From the NCBI GenBank assembly GCA_030345135.1, contig CP128386.1, forward strand, positions 5,068,170-5,132,169: a stretch of 64,000 nucleotides of DNA. Reading direction: 5' to 3'. Below are positions 26,971-34,968 of this stretch, piece by piece. How positions within the stretch are numbered: position 1 is the first letter of the stretch; the number at the start of each line of letters is the position of its first letter. The notes under the pieces are model-generated. The model saw nothing but the letters and a program-made list of their open reading frames with translations, made no database searches and was not told the DNA's origin. The stretch comes from Chitinophagaceae bacterium DXS. Lineage in GTDB: Bacteria > Bacteroidota > Bacteroidia > Chitinophagales > Chitinophagaceae. The translations under genes were made by a program, and so were the position numbers.

Positions 26971-28251
26971 TCAAGGCGCAGGCGCTTCCTGTGAAGAACT
27001 GAACACCAGCATATTGATGTGCCGTTGCGCTACTTGCAGCATTAAGCCGGCATCGGTCAGGTCTTTATGCAGCGCGGTCCAATCATCGTACTGTTTTTTC
27101 AGCCGGATGGTCATCCGGTTTGTTTTATCATCGCAAACCAGCGGCAAAGGCGTAGTAAAACTGTCACATACATAATTGATGACATTGCTTACCGGTCGGT
27201 TGTAAAAGATCATTTCCGAAACAGTTTCTTCCTGGTAGCTGCTTGCGGATGGCTCGGGATCCTGTTGCTGGCGCGGCACAACCTCATAGCAATCCCGCAG
27301 CAGCCCCGCCATTTTGCTGGTGCAGTTAAAGTAGCGGTCAAGGTCTTTTTGCATCAATTTGTGGGCGCAATATTCGGCCTCAAAACCTTTTTGGGGAGGC
27401 AGCAGCAGCTCATAACTGAGCAGGCTTTCGGTATGGTCCGGAAACACATCATTTGTCTGCGGGAAAATATGCAGCCGGTCCTGCTCCTCCTCAAACACCG
27501 TACGAACAGGCAATTGCGCCTCATGCAAATGTTCCTCATACCGGTATGCGATGGCATATAGCGAAGCCTTGCTGACATTCACGGCATAAATGCGGCTGTA
27601 TTGGTCATCCGTGTAATAACCACGCTGCGAAGCAACGCCAGGCAAATGCCCCGTTAAATGCGATTCATAAAAGGCGCCCTCATTCGCGGCCACACCATTC
27701 TCTGCAAAACTGCGGTTAACATTAAAATGCAATGCATCCTGTTTTACAGGCAACCGCAGACGGTTGGTGGTAAGCAGCTCCACTATATTGGCCTGTGTAA
27801 GATGCTCCACCGAAGTAATGGCTTTTACCCTTCTGCCCTCACCTATCCATACCACGTGCGGAAGCTGTACATGGGGAAAATATTTTTTGATCCGCCCTCC
27901 CATATCCACACACATAGGCAAAGCCAATTCTCTCAGCTGCTTTCGCCTTCGCAGGAACCATTCTATGTGCGCCGTTGTATCATCGGTACACAAAATAAAA
28001 ATTATCCGCCAGGCATATTGCGCCTGCAGTTGTGCAAGCACATGCATACTATTTAAACAAGCGGTGCATGTCCTTTGCCAGAAAACAATGATCACGGGTT
28101 TGTCCTTCAACTCCTCCAATGCCAATCGTTTTTTTGGAACGTTGAGCATGTTTTTAAAGATGATGTTAGGAGCCTTCTCGCCTACCTGTACAGGTTTTGA
28201 AGCGGTTTTAAGGGCAGGAAAATAGGAAAAGATGTTTTTTAAGGATTTCAT
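26971..28251 (-). CDS. Thioredoxin-like (TlpA-family) protein with C-terminal STN-like region
   Basis: About 426 residues from the ATG at 28251 (MKSLKNIFSYF). Residues about 20-165 form a thioredoxin-like redoxin domain: GEKAPNIIFKNML, VIIVFWQRTCTACLNSM with the CTAC motif, and an LPHVVWIGEGR. In Bacteroidota these proteins use a CxxC site for disulfide reduction. There is no convincing signal peptide, although a short N-terminal hydrophobic patch is present. The remaining half (200-426) is unrecognised; its last 90 residues (MIFYNRPVSNVINYVCDSF, TNRMTIRLKKQYDDWTALHKDL) look like a secretin/TonB short N-terminal (STN) unit. It is divergent from the XRE regulator. Confidence 0.65.
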   Translation of the reverse strand: MKSLKNIFSYFPALKTASKPVQVGEKAPNIIFKNMLNVPKKRLALEELKDKPVIIVFWQRTCTACLNSMHVLAQLQAQYAWRIIFILCTDDTTAHIEWFLRRRKQLRELALPMCVDMGGRIKKYFPHVQLPHVVWIGEGRRVKAITSVEHLTQANIVELLTTNRLRLPVKQDALHFNVNRSFAENGVAANEGAFYESHLTGHLPGVASQRGYYTDDQYSRIYAVNVSKASLYAIAYRYEEHLHEAQLPVRTVFEEEQDRLHIFPQTNDVFPDHTESLLSYELLLPPQKGFEAEYCAHKLMQKDLDRYFNCTSKMAGLLRDCYEVVPRQQQDPEPSASSYQEETVSEMIFYNRPVSNVINYVCDSFTTPLPLVCDDKTNRMTIRLKKQYDDWTALHKDLTDAGLMLQVAQRHINMLVFSSSQEAPAP

Positions 28252-28386
28252 TGGATGTTGTTTTTTAAAGGGTGAATGAACTGAACGGCTATGAGTAGCT
28301 TGATGTAATAAATCAAGTCCTTTCATAACCACTCATTTTACACACTCACAAGGAGGTTATAAGGGCAAAAATAGGAAAAAATATAA

Positions 28387-28406
28387 TGACGTATTTTATT
28401 ACGTCA
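28387..28406. promoter_or_regulatory. Palindromic operator candidate TGACGTA-N6-TACGTCA
   Basis: A perfect 7+7 bp inverted repeat centred between the divergent TlpA-like gene (start 28251) and the XRE regulator (start 28441). Position and symmetry fit a binding site for that regulator. No experimental support. Confidence 0.5.
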
Positions 28407-28440
28407 AAAATAATTGTAAATTCTGCAAGCTTTCCGCTTC

Positions 28441-28779
28441 ATGAAAGCACAGGAAAAAGAAGAAAAGAATTTACTAAAGTGGCGCTTTGCCGTTGCACTT
28501 TACAAAGCTGTAAAAGAAAGTGGGATTAAAAGTTTTAGGCAGCTTGCTAAAGAGGCGGGAATGGAGCCGGCGCATATACAGAAGGTTTCTGTAGGAAAGT
28601 TAGATGTAACATTAACTACGACTATTGCAATAGCGAATGCATTGGGTATTTCATTCACTGATCTTGCATCCTATTTCGACGGTGTTAGCAAGAAAGATGA
28701 GGAAGAGTTTGAATTGTACCTGGCTAAACAAAAGAAGCTAAGAGGGAAACAAAAAGCTGTTACAAAAAAATCTTCGTGA
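28441..28779 (+). CDS. XRE-family helix-turn-helix regulator
   Basis: 112-residue HTH_3-type protein. LKWRFAVALYKAVKESGIKS, SFRQLAKEAGMEPAHIQKVS and GKLDVTLTTTIAIANALGIS form the five-helix domain at residues 10-70. The tail is acidic, then very basic (KKLRGKQKAVTKKSS). The ATG is the first codon after an AT-rich leader with a palindrome 35 bp upstream, so autoregulation is likely. It is divergent from a thioredoxin-like gene. Possibly the first gene of the accessory island. Confidence 0.8.
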   Translation: MKAQEKEEKNLLKWRFAVALYKAVKESGIKSFRQLAKEAGMEPAHIQKVSVGKLDVTLTTTIAIANALGISFTDLASYFDGVSKKDEEEFELYLAKQKKLRGKQKAVTKKSS

Positions 28780-28869
28780 GATATTGGTTATTCAAGACAA
28801 GTAAGTAACAAGACTGTGCACCAAAATATTCAATATAAAGACGTCGGAAAACGGTGTTTATTTTTGTAA

Positions 28870-29430
28870 TTAGATTTCTGAAATGTCAGAAAGTCTATTA
28901 AATTTCGATAGCTTCCAATTAGCTGTTTTGGGATTAATATACAAATACTCAATGTAGTTAATGGCTGAAGCACTGTATTCGAAAATTCCGAAATGCAAAA
29001 TCCCTAACTTTTTAAACTCAAGAATACGGTAGTCTCCGACGATAAGTTGTCTTGCAATTTGATCAGCTTCAATCTCGTCAATGGGTCTTGGATTGCTTAT
29101 CAAGTCAACCAGATTTAAAAAATCAGTCCGCCATTTTTGGACTTTTCCAATTAATGGAAGGTTGTATTCAAGCATTTGTTGCCTTGCCTTAATGACTTCA
29201 TCAACAAGTCTCTTTGCCAATAATATTTGCGAATAGTAACTCAAAATCGATAAACAGTAGTCTCCTTTGGGACAATTGGGGTCTGACGCAAGCTCCATCA
29301 GTGCGGTAATGTATTTGGTTGAATGTAAAACCAAATCTTCATCTTGTTCGATAAAATAAAGATTTTCATCGTACGCCCAATCTTTTACTTCCGAAATGGA
29401 AGGGTCGAATTTGTCTAGGAACTTGTCCAT
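28870..29430 (-). CDS. Hypothetical protein (186 aa)
   Basis: Soluble, mostly helical by appearance, acidic N-terminus (MDKFLDKFDPSISEVKDWAY) and no signal, membrane helix or known motif. AT-rich and with an unusual codon bias relative to the polysaccharide operon. It starts the accessory island of minus-strand genes. Its 3' side follows the XRE gene convergently with a 90-bp gap. Function unknown. Confidence 0.6.
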   Translation of the reverse strand: MDKFLDKFDPSISEVKDWAYDENLYFIEQDEDLVLHSTKYITALMELASDPNCPKGDYCLSILSYYSQILLAKRLVDEVIKARQQMLEYNLPLIGKVQKWRTDFLNLVDLISNPRPIDEIEADQIARQLIVGDYRILEFKKLGILHFGIFEYSASAINYIEYLYINPKTANWKLSKFNRLSDISEI

Positions 29431-29487
29431 TTACTATTTAATCTTGCAATTTTATAAGATTTTTTGAAAAGAGTCTATTGTTAATTG

Positions 29488-29877
29488 CTATAGATTAGGG
29501 CGTCCGAAAAACAAAACATATCCGTCAGCATCTTCTATTTCAAAACCCTTCAAATTATCACTATTGATATGTAGAGGCTTTCTAAATGAAACATCTTTAG
29601 AACGATATTCCTCAAACAACGTATCCGGATCGGCAGCAGCAATATATGCATCCCACGCTGCCCATTCATGTCGTGTATGATTAGGAATGGGTTTTATATC
29701 TGGAACAATGGCCTTAAGCATAATAGAAATATTGTCACGGCCAAGAATAGCCCAATAAGGGTCGTCATCCGGGCCGGTATAGCGCACTTCAAATCCAAGT
29801 TTATCTATGTAGAAAGAAATGGAAATTTTCAGGTCTGTGATTATAAAGAAGGGCCATATGGAGGTGAGGTTTGCCAA
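29488..29877 (-). CDS. VOC superfamily (glyoxalase/bleomycin-resistance-like) protein
   Basis: 129-residue protein with one vicinal-oxygen-chelate fold: WPFFIITDLKISISFYIDKLGFEVRYTGP at the start, then HEWAAWDAYIAAADPDTLFEEYR, and the last strand IEDADGYVLFFGRP. Some VOC proteins bind metal, fosfomycin or bleomycin; here the ligand residues are not all obvious, so the function is open. The start is a TTG at 29877, since a stop codon precedes it immediately and no ATG follows for 60 codons. That unusual start makes the annotation less certain at its 5' end. Confidence 0.78.
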   Translation of the reverse strand: MANLTSIWPFFIITDLKISISFYIDKLGFEVRYTGPDDDPYWAILGRDNISIMLKAIVPDIKPIPNHTRHEWAAWDAYIAAADPDTLFEEYRSKDVSFRKPLHINSDNLKGFEIEDADGYVLFFGRPNL

Positions 29878-29989
29878 TACTTAAAATTTTATAGATTGTG
29901 TTGCACAGCGTAAATTAAATATTATCGCGTAATTGCAGTTTGGGAAACTATGGATCAAAGAAAACTGTTCCTCAAATTTCCGGAAGTTC

Positions 29990-30095
29990 TTATCCATAAC
30001 ACATCGCTAAGAATGAACCTTTGCGGAGGAGTTTAACCTGAAGACTTTACGGAGAAAGAAGTTCTTACCTAAAGACTGTGCGAAGAATAAAGATA
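29990..30095. repeat. Diverged copy of the TTTGCGGAGAAG repeat
   Basis: CCTTTGCGGAGGAGTTTAAC followed by CTGAAGACTTTACGGAGAAAG, then a second half-copy GTTCTTACCTAAAGACTGTG. It resembles the 87-bp repeats at 32167-32253 and 33648-33734, but is more degraded. Lies in the 350-bp gap between the VOC gene and the terminator of the 46-residue protein gene. Confidence 0.55.
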
Positions 30096-30120
30096 AAGGC
30101 TTTCACCGAAGAGCTCGCAT

Positions 30121-30170
30121 AAAACGAAAAAGTTGTGGCATCCGATTCAAATTTTCGGTCGTCCACAACT
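30121..30170 (-). terminator. Rho-independent terminator of the 46-residue protein gene
   Basis: On the minus strand, AGTTGTGG...CCACAACT with an inner CCGA/TCGG pairing forms a stem followed by TTTTTCGTTTT. It lies some 60 bases after the stop codon of the small gene at 30230-30370, which supports that gene as a real transcription unit. Confidence 0.7.
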
Positions 30171-30229
30171 TATACGCCAAACCAAATGAATGACAAGATA
30201 ATAATACAAAAATCTTGCAATTTGTCGCA

Positions 30230-30370
30230 TTACTTCTTTTTGTTTCGAGCCTGCGTCAAAGCTGAAGCTGCTACACTCTTAACAGCCTTTGAACTGTTGG
30301 GATTACTCAACAATTTTGAAGCTTTAGAGGCAACTGATTTTGATGTAGACTCATTTCTTTGTTTCTTCAT
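30230..30370 (-). CDS. Small basic protein (46 aa) with its own terminator
   Basis: Unlisted minus-strand frame of 46 codons starting MKKQRNESTSKSVASKASKL and ending in SVAASALTQARNKKK. It is rich in Ser, Lys, Ala and Asn, with the alternating SKAS/SKAVKS pattern that I recall from short Bacteroidota proteins of unknown function. No hydrophobic segment. A strong rho-independent terminator follows 60 bp downstream (30121-30170), which is uncommon for a chance frame. Probably an accessory-island cargo gene. Role unknown. Confidence 0.6.
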   Translation of the reverse strand: MKKQRNESTSKSVASKASKLLSNPNSSKAVKSVAASALTQARNKKK

Positions 30371-30526
30371 TTAAGAAATTTTATCACTAAAAATATGAGC
30401 AAAAATACTATATTTTTTAGTTTTAAAACAACAAGATATAAACAGATGTGGAAAAGACATTACTCGGTTTTTTCTGAGAACAAGGTCTTTAGTTCGCCTG
30501 AAGTACAGCGAGAGAAAATCTGCCGT

Positions 30527-30734
30527 CTGGCGCGTGTGTTCCGCAGGATTACACGTGTCTATTAATTTGTCCTCGATTGCATTGGGGCATAGTGAGGTAA
30601 CACACGACTAAAAGCGACGGATTCATTTGCTCAGACATTTCTTTTCTAAACAAATTTCCTACTCAGCCATCCCTATACAATCGGAAGCGAATTGATAGAC
30701 ATGAGTGGACGGCGGAGCCTAACACTCGCGCCAG
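30527..30734. repeat. 208-bp MITE-like hairpin element, copy 2
   Basis: Same length and end sequences (CTGGCGCG ... CGCGCCAG) as 25384-25591, with the GTGTGTTCCGCAGGATTACACGTG-type arm shared over some 40 bp. The middle differs, apart from a nested GATTGCATTGG / ACAATCGG pair. The copy abuts the 3' end of the HhH-protein gene at 30750. Confidence 0.65.
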
Positions 30735-30749
30735 GAGGGGCAACAAAAA

Positions 30750-31469
30750 CTAGTTCTTCAAAATACTGTCGTAGTTCTGAAACAAAATTCTGTCAAACTG
30801 TACAGGCTCAATATTTAGAGGCTTACAAATTTTGTCTACTATGTTTTTTTCTGCTGCTTCATAAATTATCCGTCGGCTTAGTTCCGCTTGGCTAGGTAAT
30901 GGCAAACCAAAACGCTTGAAGATATTTTGTATTCTAATGTCAATTGCCACGGTATTTCTGTTAATACCTAATCCCATTAAGAAATCGCGGGCACTTTTGT
31001 TTTTAATGTACTTGAAATTTGATGTCAAAAAATGTACACGCTGAACTTCTGCGGTCTCTCCTTTAATGTCTGCGAGTTCTTGAAGTAAGCCTTTGAAGCC
31101 GTTTTTATATTGTGAAATGAATTTATAGTTATGAACTAAAGATTTTGTTTTACTGCACTTTGTTAAGTCTGCACTTGCATATCTAACACCGGCTTCCCGT
31201 AAAACTGAATTAATCTTTAATGCAAGTTCTTTTTCTAATTTGATTTTGCTCAAAGAGCTGAAATTTATTTTCTTTATCAACTCTGGCCGTTCGAAAAATC
31301 GGTCATTACCGTCTACACCACCTACCACATTAACCTGTCCTACTAACCTAAGCCAAAGCGAATTATTGTCAAGTAATTTCCATTCATGTCGCTTAGGAAA
31401 AGTCGTACCACTTTTGTAAGTATCAACAATAGTTTTGAACGCCCCAAGTTGTCGTTTAGTGACCTCCAT
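30750..31469 (-). CDS. OGG-like helix-hairpin-helix protein, possible DNA glycosylase
   Basis: 239 residues from the ATG at 31469. The middle has LPSQ... preceded by the stretch NKSARDFLMGLGINRNTVAID, which looks like the helix-hairpin-helix region of 8-oxoguanine DNA glycosylases (K followed by A-x-x-FL..G and an Asp about 18 residues after the Lys). The usual GIG or GVG turn before it is absent, so the match is remote. If the reading is right, the Lys (in KSARDF) and the Asp (in AID) would be catalytic. It is an isolated gene in the accessory island, so it could be repair- or defence-related. An alternative is an unrelated hypothetical protein. Confidence 0.5.
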   Translation of the reverse strand: MEVTKRQLGAFKTIVDTYKSGTTFPKRHEWKLLDNNSLWLRLVGQVNVVGGVDGNDRFFERPELIKKINFSSLSKIKLEKELALKINSVLREAGVRYASADLTKCSKTKSLVHNYKFISQYKNGFKGLLQELADIKGETAEVQRVHFLTSNFKYIKNKSARDFLMGLGINRNTVAIDIRIQNIFKRFGLPLPSQAELSRRIIYEAAEKNIVDKICKPLNIEPVQFDRILFQNYDSILKN

Positions 31470-31663
31470 AATATTTATAGTTTTGAATTTTAAGGTGCAG
31501 CAACTTGGTTGCCAACGCTTGTGCAACAGGCTAGCAAGTAGTTAAAATATTTTTATAGAAGAAATTTATCAAAAGCGAATTTTAATGGTTTGATCCACCA
31601 CAAATACGCCGCACACCTTACTCAACCGCCTACTTGCATCAGGAAGAAAATTGAGAACATCTG

Positions 31664-32110
31664 CTATTTTCTCTTCTTTGATTTTGGAACGTACCAACCT
31701 CCATAGCCCATCTTCATGGGTATCCCTGCAATTGTATTAATCGCTATTCCGCATAAAACGTATACTGCAATTGTTCCCAACCAAATGATGCCTCCAGTTA
31801 TACTAAATAAAGAGTCTTTAACAAGAAAAGATATTAACCCAGATAAACATATTATTCCCTCCAAAACTTTATTAATCGTTGACAGTACTGAAACTGATTC
31901 CTTTTTAATTGGTAAGTCGGACTTTCGAAATCTTTGTGATTCGAATACCAATGAAACAAATCCCAAAACTAGCGCCAAAAGATAAAGAGTTCCTCCAACA
32001 ATGGCCAAAGACAATGCTCCCCTTGTCCAGCCTAAAGAAATGCACACAGAGCTTCCGACTAAAAAAATCAGCTTGCCCCAAGGATATATTTGTTCAAACT
32101 TGGTTGCCAT
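31664..32110 (-). CDS. Small membrane protein of unknown function
   Basis: 148 residues with about four hydrophobic segments (LIFLVGSSVCISLGW, LAIVGGTLYLLALVLGF, VLEGIICLSGLISFL, GIIWLGTIAVYVLCGIAI) and short charged ends. The C-terminal tail YGGWYVPKSKKRK is basic. It is not an obvious transporter or known family. Accessory-island gene, followed by the first of two 87-bp repeats at 32167 on its 5' side. Confidence 0.6.
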   Translation of the reverse strand: MATKFEQIYPWGKLIFLVGSSVCISLGWTRGALSLAIVGGTLYLLALVLGFVSLVFESQRFRKSDLPIKKESVSVLSTINKVLEGIICLSGLISFLVKDSLFSITGGIIWLGTIAVYVLCGIAINTIAGIPMKMGYGGWYVPKSKKRK

Positions 32111-32166
32111 AAAACTTTCGTGTTGTCAAGACGTCATTGACACCAAACGTTTTAGGTCTTCCTATG

Positions 32167-32253
32167 TTTCGCAAAGTCCCTGGCCATCACACATGGCTTA
32201 GAAGGAGACATTTGCGGAGAAGTTTTCACCTAAAGATTGTACGGAGAACAAAA
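32167..32253. repeat. 87-bp direct repeat, copy B
   Basis: Begins GTTTCGCAAAGTCCCTGGCC and includes ATTTGCGGAGAAGTTTT and CGGAGAACAAA. Copy C at 33648-33734 has the same length and is nearly identical. The HEPN-like gene at 32309-33454 lies exactly between the two. Confidence 0.75.
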
Positions 32254-32308
32254 TAGCCAGTAAATCTATTGCCTAGGCCCGCTTTGCAAATACTTTTGCT
32301 TGAGGTAA

Positions 32309-33454
32309 TTATGTTTCTTCAAGTTCTTTAATTCTTTTTTTTAATTCAGTTATGTCCAACGACGGAGAACTAATTTCTGCTGCTTTATAATAGTACGGTA
32401 AAATTATTTTAGAATAACTTTTCTTTTTAAAAGGATTTTGCTCATTCTGCATTTTTTTATACCGTAAATTTCCAAATTTTATAAGAAGATGGGTTGCCCT
32501 TCCTATTTCAGTCGTTTCTTTCCTTTCAATTATTTTGTCAACAAGGTTTTGAAACTCCGTATCACTTCTATGAATATCCTCTTTGTTCTCATATCTGGTT
32601 AACTGCTCTCTGATTTCAATTGTTTGAATATCATCAAAACCCATTCTAAGATTCCAGCCTTCCCACATGTCGGACCTTTCATTGTACCAGATACCTGAAT
32701 CTTTCCACTCTCCAAAAAACTGAACCGCATTTTTGATCTTAAATCCCTGTAAGCCGTTTGCTGAACCTAAAATTGTTATTCTGGTTGGGTTAGGAAATAA
32801 TCCAGTCACTTCCATGTTTTCTTTATATAAATCAAAGCTTCCTAAATAAAGTTTTTGAAACTCATCAAAAAATGAAATTACATTTTCTACTTTAGGATAA
32901 AGGAATTCTTTAACGTTGAATCCATAGTGCCCAACTCCATTTATCACAATCGGGTCAGAGTCGTGAAAAATATATTCTTCATCGCTCAATGAGTAAGCAG
33001 AATGAAAAAAGGTATTTCTAATTTCTTTAAAATGATTTTCTTTAAAAAAGTCAATAATATTGTCCTTCTTAGCATCATTCAATAACTCGATAAGAAAGTC
33101 TTGTTTTTCGCCGATGCCCAACAATCTTTCATATTTTTTTGTTTTCCAAAAAAGATACGAAGAGCCTTTGAATCCTAGTTTAATTCGGCAAAGACTTCCG
33201 ATAATATTATAAAAATCACTATTCTCAAAGAACGTCGAATATAATAAAGCACCTATTCTAGTTTTTTCTCTTCCCGAATGAGCAAAATAAAGCTTCTTAT
33301 AGAATCCAATAGCCTCAAACCACTCATGAAGATTAGTAGTTAGCTTGTAAGTCCCTAGACCTCTATAATTAATCAGTGTAAGAACGAAATCAAAATCACT
33401 ACGTCCTTTTGCTTCTTCAAAAAGAGTTTCTAGTTCGTGCAATGCGTTATCCAT
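32309..33454 (-). CDS. Hypothetical protein with HEPN-type RNxxxH motif
   Basis: 381 residues, soluble and mixed helical. The interesting feature is RNTFFH at residues 146-151, in the context EIRNTFFHSAYSLSDEEY: the R-N-x3-H signature of HEPN ribonucleases and of abortive infection proteins. The helical context (residues 90-150) fits such a domain, but no other defence domain is seen, and the C-terminal half (YNERSDMWEGWNLRMGFDDIQ) is unrecognised. The gene sits between identical-length direct repeats. This could be an RNA-cleaving effector. The evidence is only a short motif, so moderate caution is needed. Confidence 0.55.
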   Translation of the reverse strand: MDNALHELETLFEEAKGRSDFDFVLTLINYRGLGTYKLTTNLHEWFEAIGFYKKLYFAHSGREKTRIGALLYSTFFENSDFYNIIGSLCRIKLGFKGSSYLFWKTKKYERLLGIGEKQDFLIELLNDAKKDNIIDFFKENHFKEIRNTFFHSAYSLSDEEYIFHDSDPIVINGVGHYGFNVKEFLYPKVENVISFFDEFQKLYLGSFDLYKENMEVTGLFPNPTRITILGSANGLQGFKIKNAVQFFGEWKDSGIWYNERSDMWEGWNLRMGFDDIQTIEIREQLTRYENKEDIHRSDTEFQNLVDKIIERKETTEIGRATHLLIKFGNLRYKKMQNEQNPFKKKSYSKIILPYYYKAAEISSPSLDITELKKRIKELEET

Positions 33455-33647
33455 AGATTTTTTTCCGCAAAGTCTTTTAATTAAATCTCATACTCCGAAG
33501 CTTCTTAGCAAGGTCTCCATTAAGGCCTTTGAGCGTATGCTTGGGTATAATTTACACTCCCCGGCCATTTTAATTTACTTCCCTCATTTTAAGACTGTTT
33601 CGAAGATAGAAACTTGTGTGTTACCTGGCGACTTAGACTCTTCTTCT

Positions 33648-33734
33648 GTTTCGCAAAGTCCCTGGCCATCACACACGGCTTAGAAGGAGACATTTGCGGA
33701 GAAGTTCTGACCTGAAGACTGTGAGGAGAACAAA
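33648..33734. repeat. 87-bp direct repeat, copy C
   Basis: Same orientation as copy B (32167-32253), 1481 bp apart start to start, enclosing exactly one gene. The remainder of the gap 33455-33862 holds no gene that I can support. Confidence 0.75.
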
Positions 33735-33862
33735 GTTAAGAATTATAGCCCAGCGTTATTCGTCGCTGAAGCCCAAGCTGATTGATGATTTGGCGCCGAT
33801 TGTTTTTCCGTCGACCGCCATATTGCCAAGCCAATATTGTGTGCTGTGGTGTTTTTGTCAAG

Positions 33863-34504
33863 TTAAATTTTATAAATCTTACTTACAAATTTGTATGCTT
33901 GTTTTTCGCCGGTGCTATGATTAATCCAATCATCAATTTCTTTTGGTATTGAGGTTACAATATAAGCATTGTCGATATGAACAGAACCATTATTATAAAA
34001 ATCAGGGTCGGTCATTGAAACTCCTTTAATTTTGAACCGTGCTTTGTGCCAATTAAAATCAGTTTTCCATTTATCATTATTATTTCTGTAAATATCAATA
34101 TCGCTTACTTTTAAAATTGATTCTGACGGCACATCTATTGCATTGAATTCTTCTTCATTTAAATATGCCTTGTAATTTCCCCAAAAATCATTGTACGAAT
34201 ACTGCTGATACGCCCAATCTAAAACTTCCTTAGTTTGATCCGGACCATAAGATTCTTTTTTTTTACAAGAATTATTATCAATAACCCAGTTTTCTATTTG
34301 CTTTCCTTGTGGCATAGACCTGCCTTCAAATTCAATAATGTCAAGTGGTTTACCAAAATCTATTTCATATCCTTGAACTGCACCAGCTCGACCATCATCT
34401 TTAACAATCCTTATCCATTTGCTTGGGTCGCCTAAATCGATACCGCCCGGACATAAACCTCCAGTTTTACAACTAACTGCTAATAACAATACTCTCTTTT
34501 TCAT
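33863..34504 (-). CDS. Dual-OB-fold-like (DuOB-type) protein
   Basis: 213 residues, with the characteristic start MKKRVLLLAVSCKTGGLCPGG, then DLGDPSKWIRIVKDDGRAGAV, FGKPLDIIEFEGRSMPQGKQ and a later SILKVSDIDIY. I recall this arrangement from proteins called dual OB domain-containing, which are seen as nucleic-acid- or nucleotide-sensing parts of presumed conflict systems. It has two beta-rich halves, a Cys pair (C12 and C18) and no membrane segment. Its start overlaps the stop of the small DUF488 gene (ATGA), so it is the third partner of the DUF488 pair in a four-gene operon. Confidence 0.65.
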   Translation of the reverse strand: MKKRVLLLAVSCKTGGLCPGGIDLGDPSKWIRIVKDDGRAGAVQGYEIDFGKPLDIIEFEGRSMPQGKQIENWVIDNNSCKKKESYGPDQTKEVLDWAYQQYSYNDFWGNYKAYLNEEEFNAIDVPSESILKVSDIDIYRNNNDKWKTDFNWHKARFKIKGVSMTDPDFYNNGSVHIDNAYIVTSIPKEIDDWINHSTGEKQAYKFVSKIYKI

Positions 34505-34968
34505 TTTAAATGTCCTCCAAACCTTATATCTTGACTGAATTTATTAAGTAACATATCACATACTAATCTTCTGTGGCATTTTTCTGTTGTATGTTCTGAG
34601 CAAAGAAGGACAACATTTTGATAATTCCTAAACTGCTCTACAAAATTTTCAATATCTGACTCTTTCTCTAAATATTTATTAAACTCTTTTTCAAACAATT
34701 TATAATCTTTGCTCATATCGGAGCCTTTAGTTCTTACCTCTTTTAATAACTCATTTTGGGGCGCTAAGTCAATTCTGTGAACATATTTGCAACCATCAGC
34801 TAATTTGTTCAAAAAATAAGGTAAGTCCTTTTCAAAAGCAAACCTTGATAATTGCCCGTTCGGGTTTAATCTAATATCAACAAGACAATCTATTTTATTG
34901 TCTACTAACAACCCAAAAAATTCCTCTGCAGATTTTTGGGTAAAACCTATGCTAAATAAATTCATCAT
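34501..34968 (-). CDS. DUF488 family protein (155 aa)
   Basis: Compact DUF488 protein with the conserved LVDIRLNPNGQLSRFAFEKD (D-x-R) near residue 32 and VVLLCSEHTTEKCHRRLVCD (C-x-E...CHR) near residue 115, which together mark the family. DUF488 proteins have an alpha/beta fold, and no activity has been firmly established. The two conserved cysteines and the His-Arg could form an active centre. It overlaps the upstream DUF488 paralogue by 17 bp and the downstream dual-OB gene by 4 bp, so the products are made in step. Confidence 0.8.
   Translation of the reverse strand: MMNLFSIGFTQKSAEEFFGLLVDNKIDCLVDIRLNPNGQLSRFAFEKDLPYFLNKLADGCKYVHRIDLAPQNELLKEVRTKGSDMSKDYKLFEKEFNKYLEKESDIENFVEQFRNYQNVVLLCSEHTTEKCHRRLVCDMLLNKFSQDIRFGGHLK

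Noticed and set aside
27067-28225. Plus-strand ORFs of 130-164 codons
   Set aside because: Antisense to the thioredoxin-like gene; no recognisable domain and atypical composition.
31500-33740. Integron-like attC sites between the island genes
   Set aside because: The repeats flanking single genes suggested cassettes, but I could not find the RYYYAAC/GTTRRRY core pairs at the proper ends.
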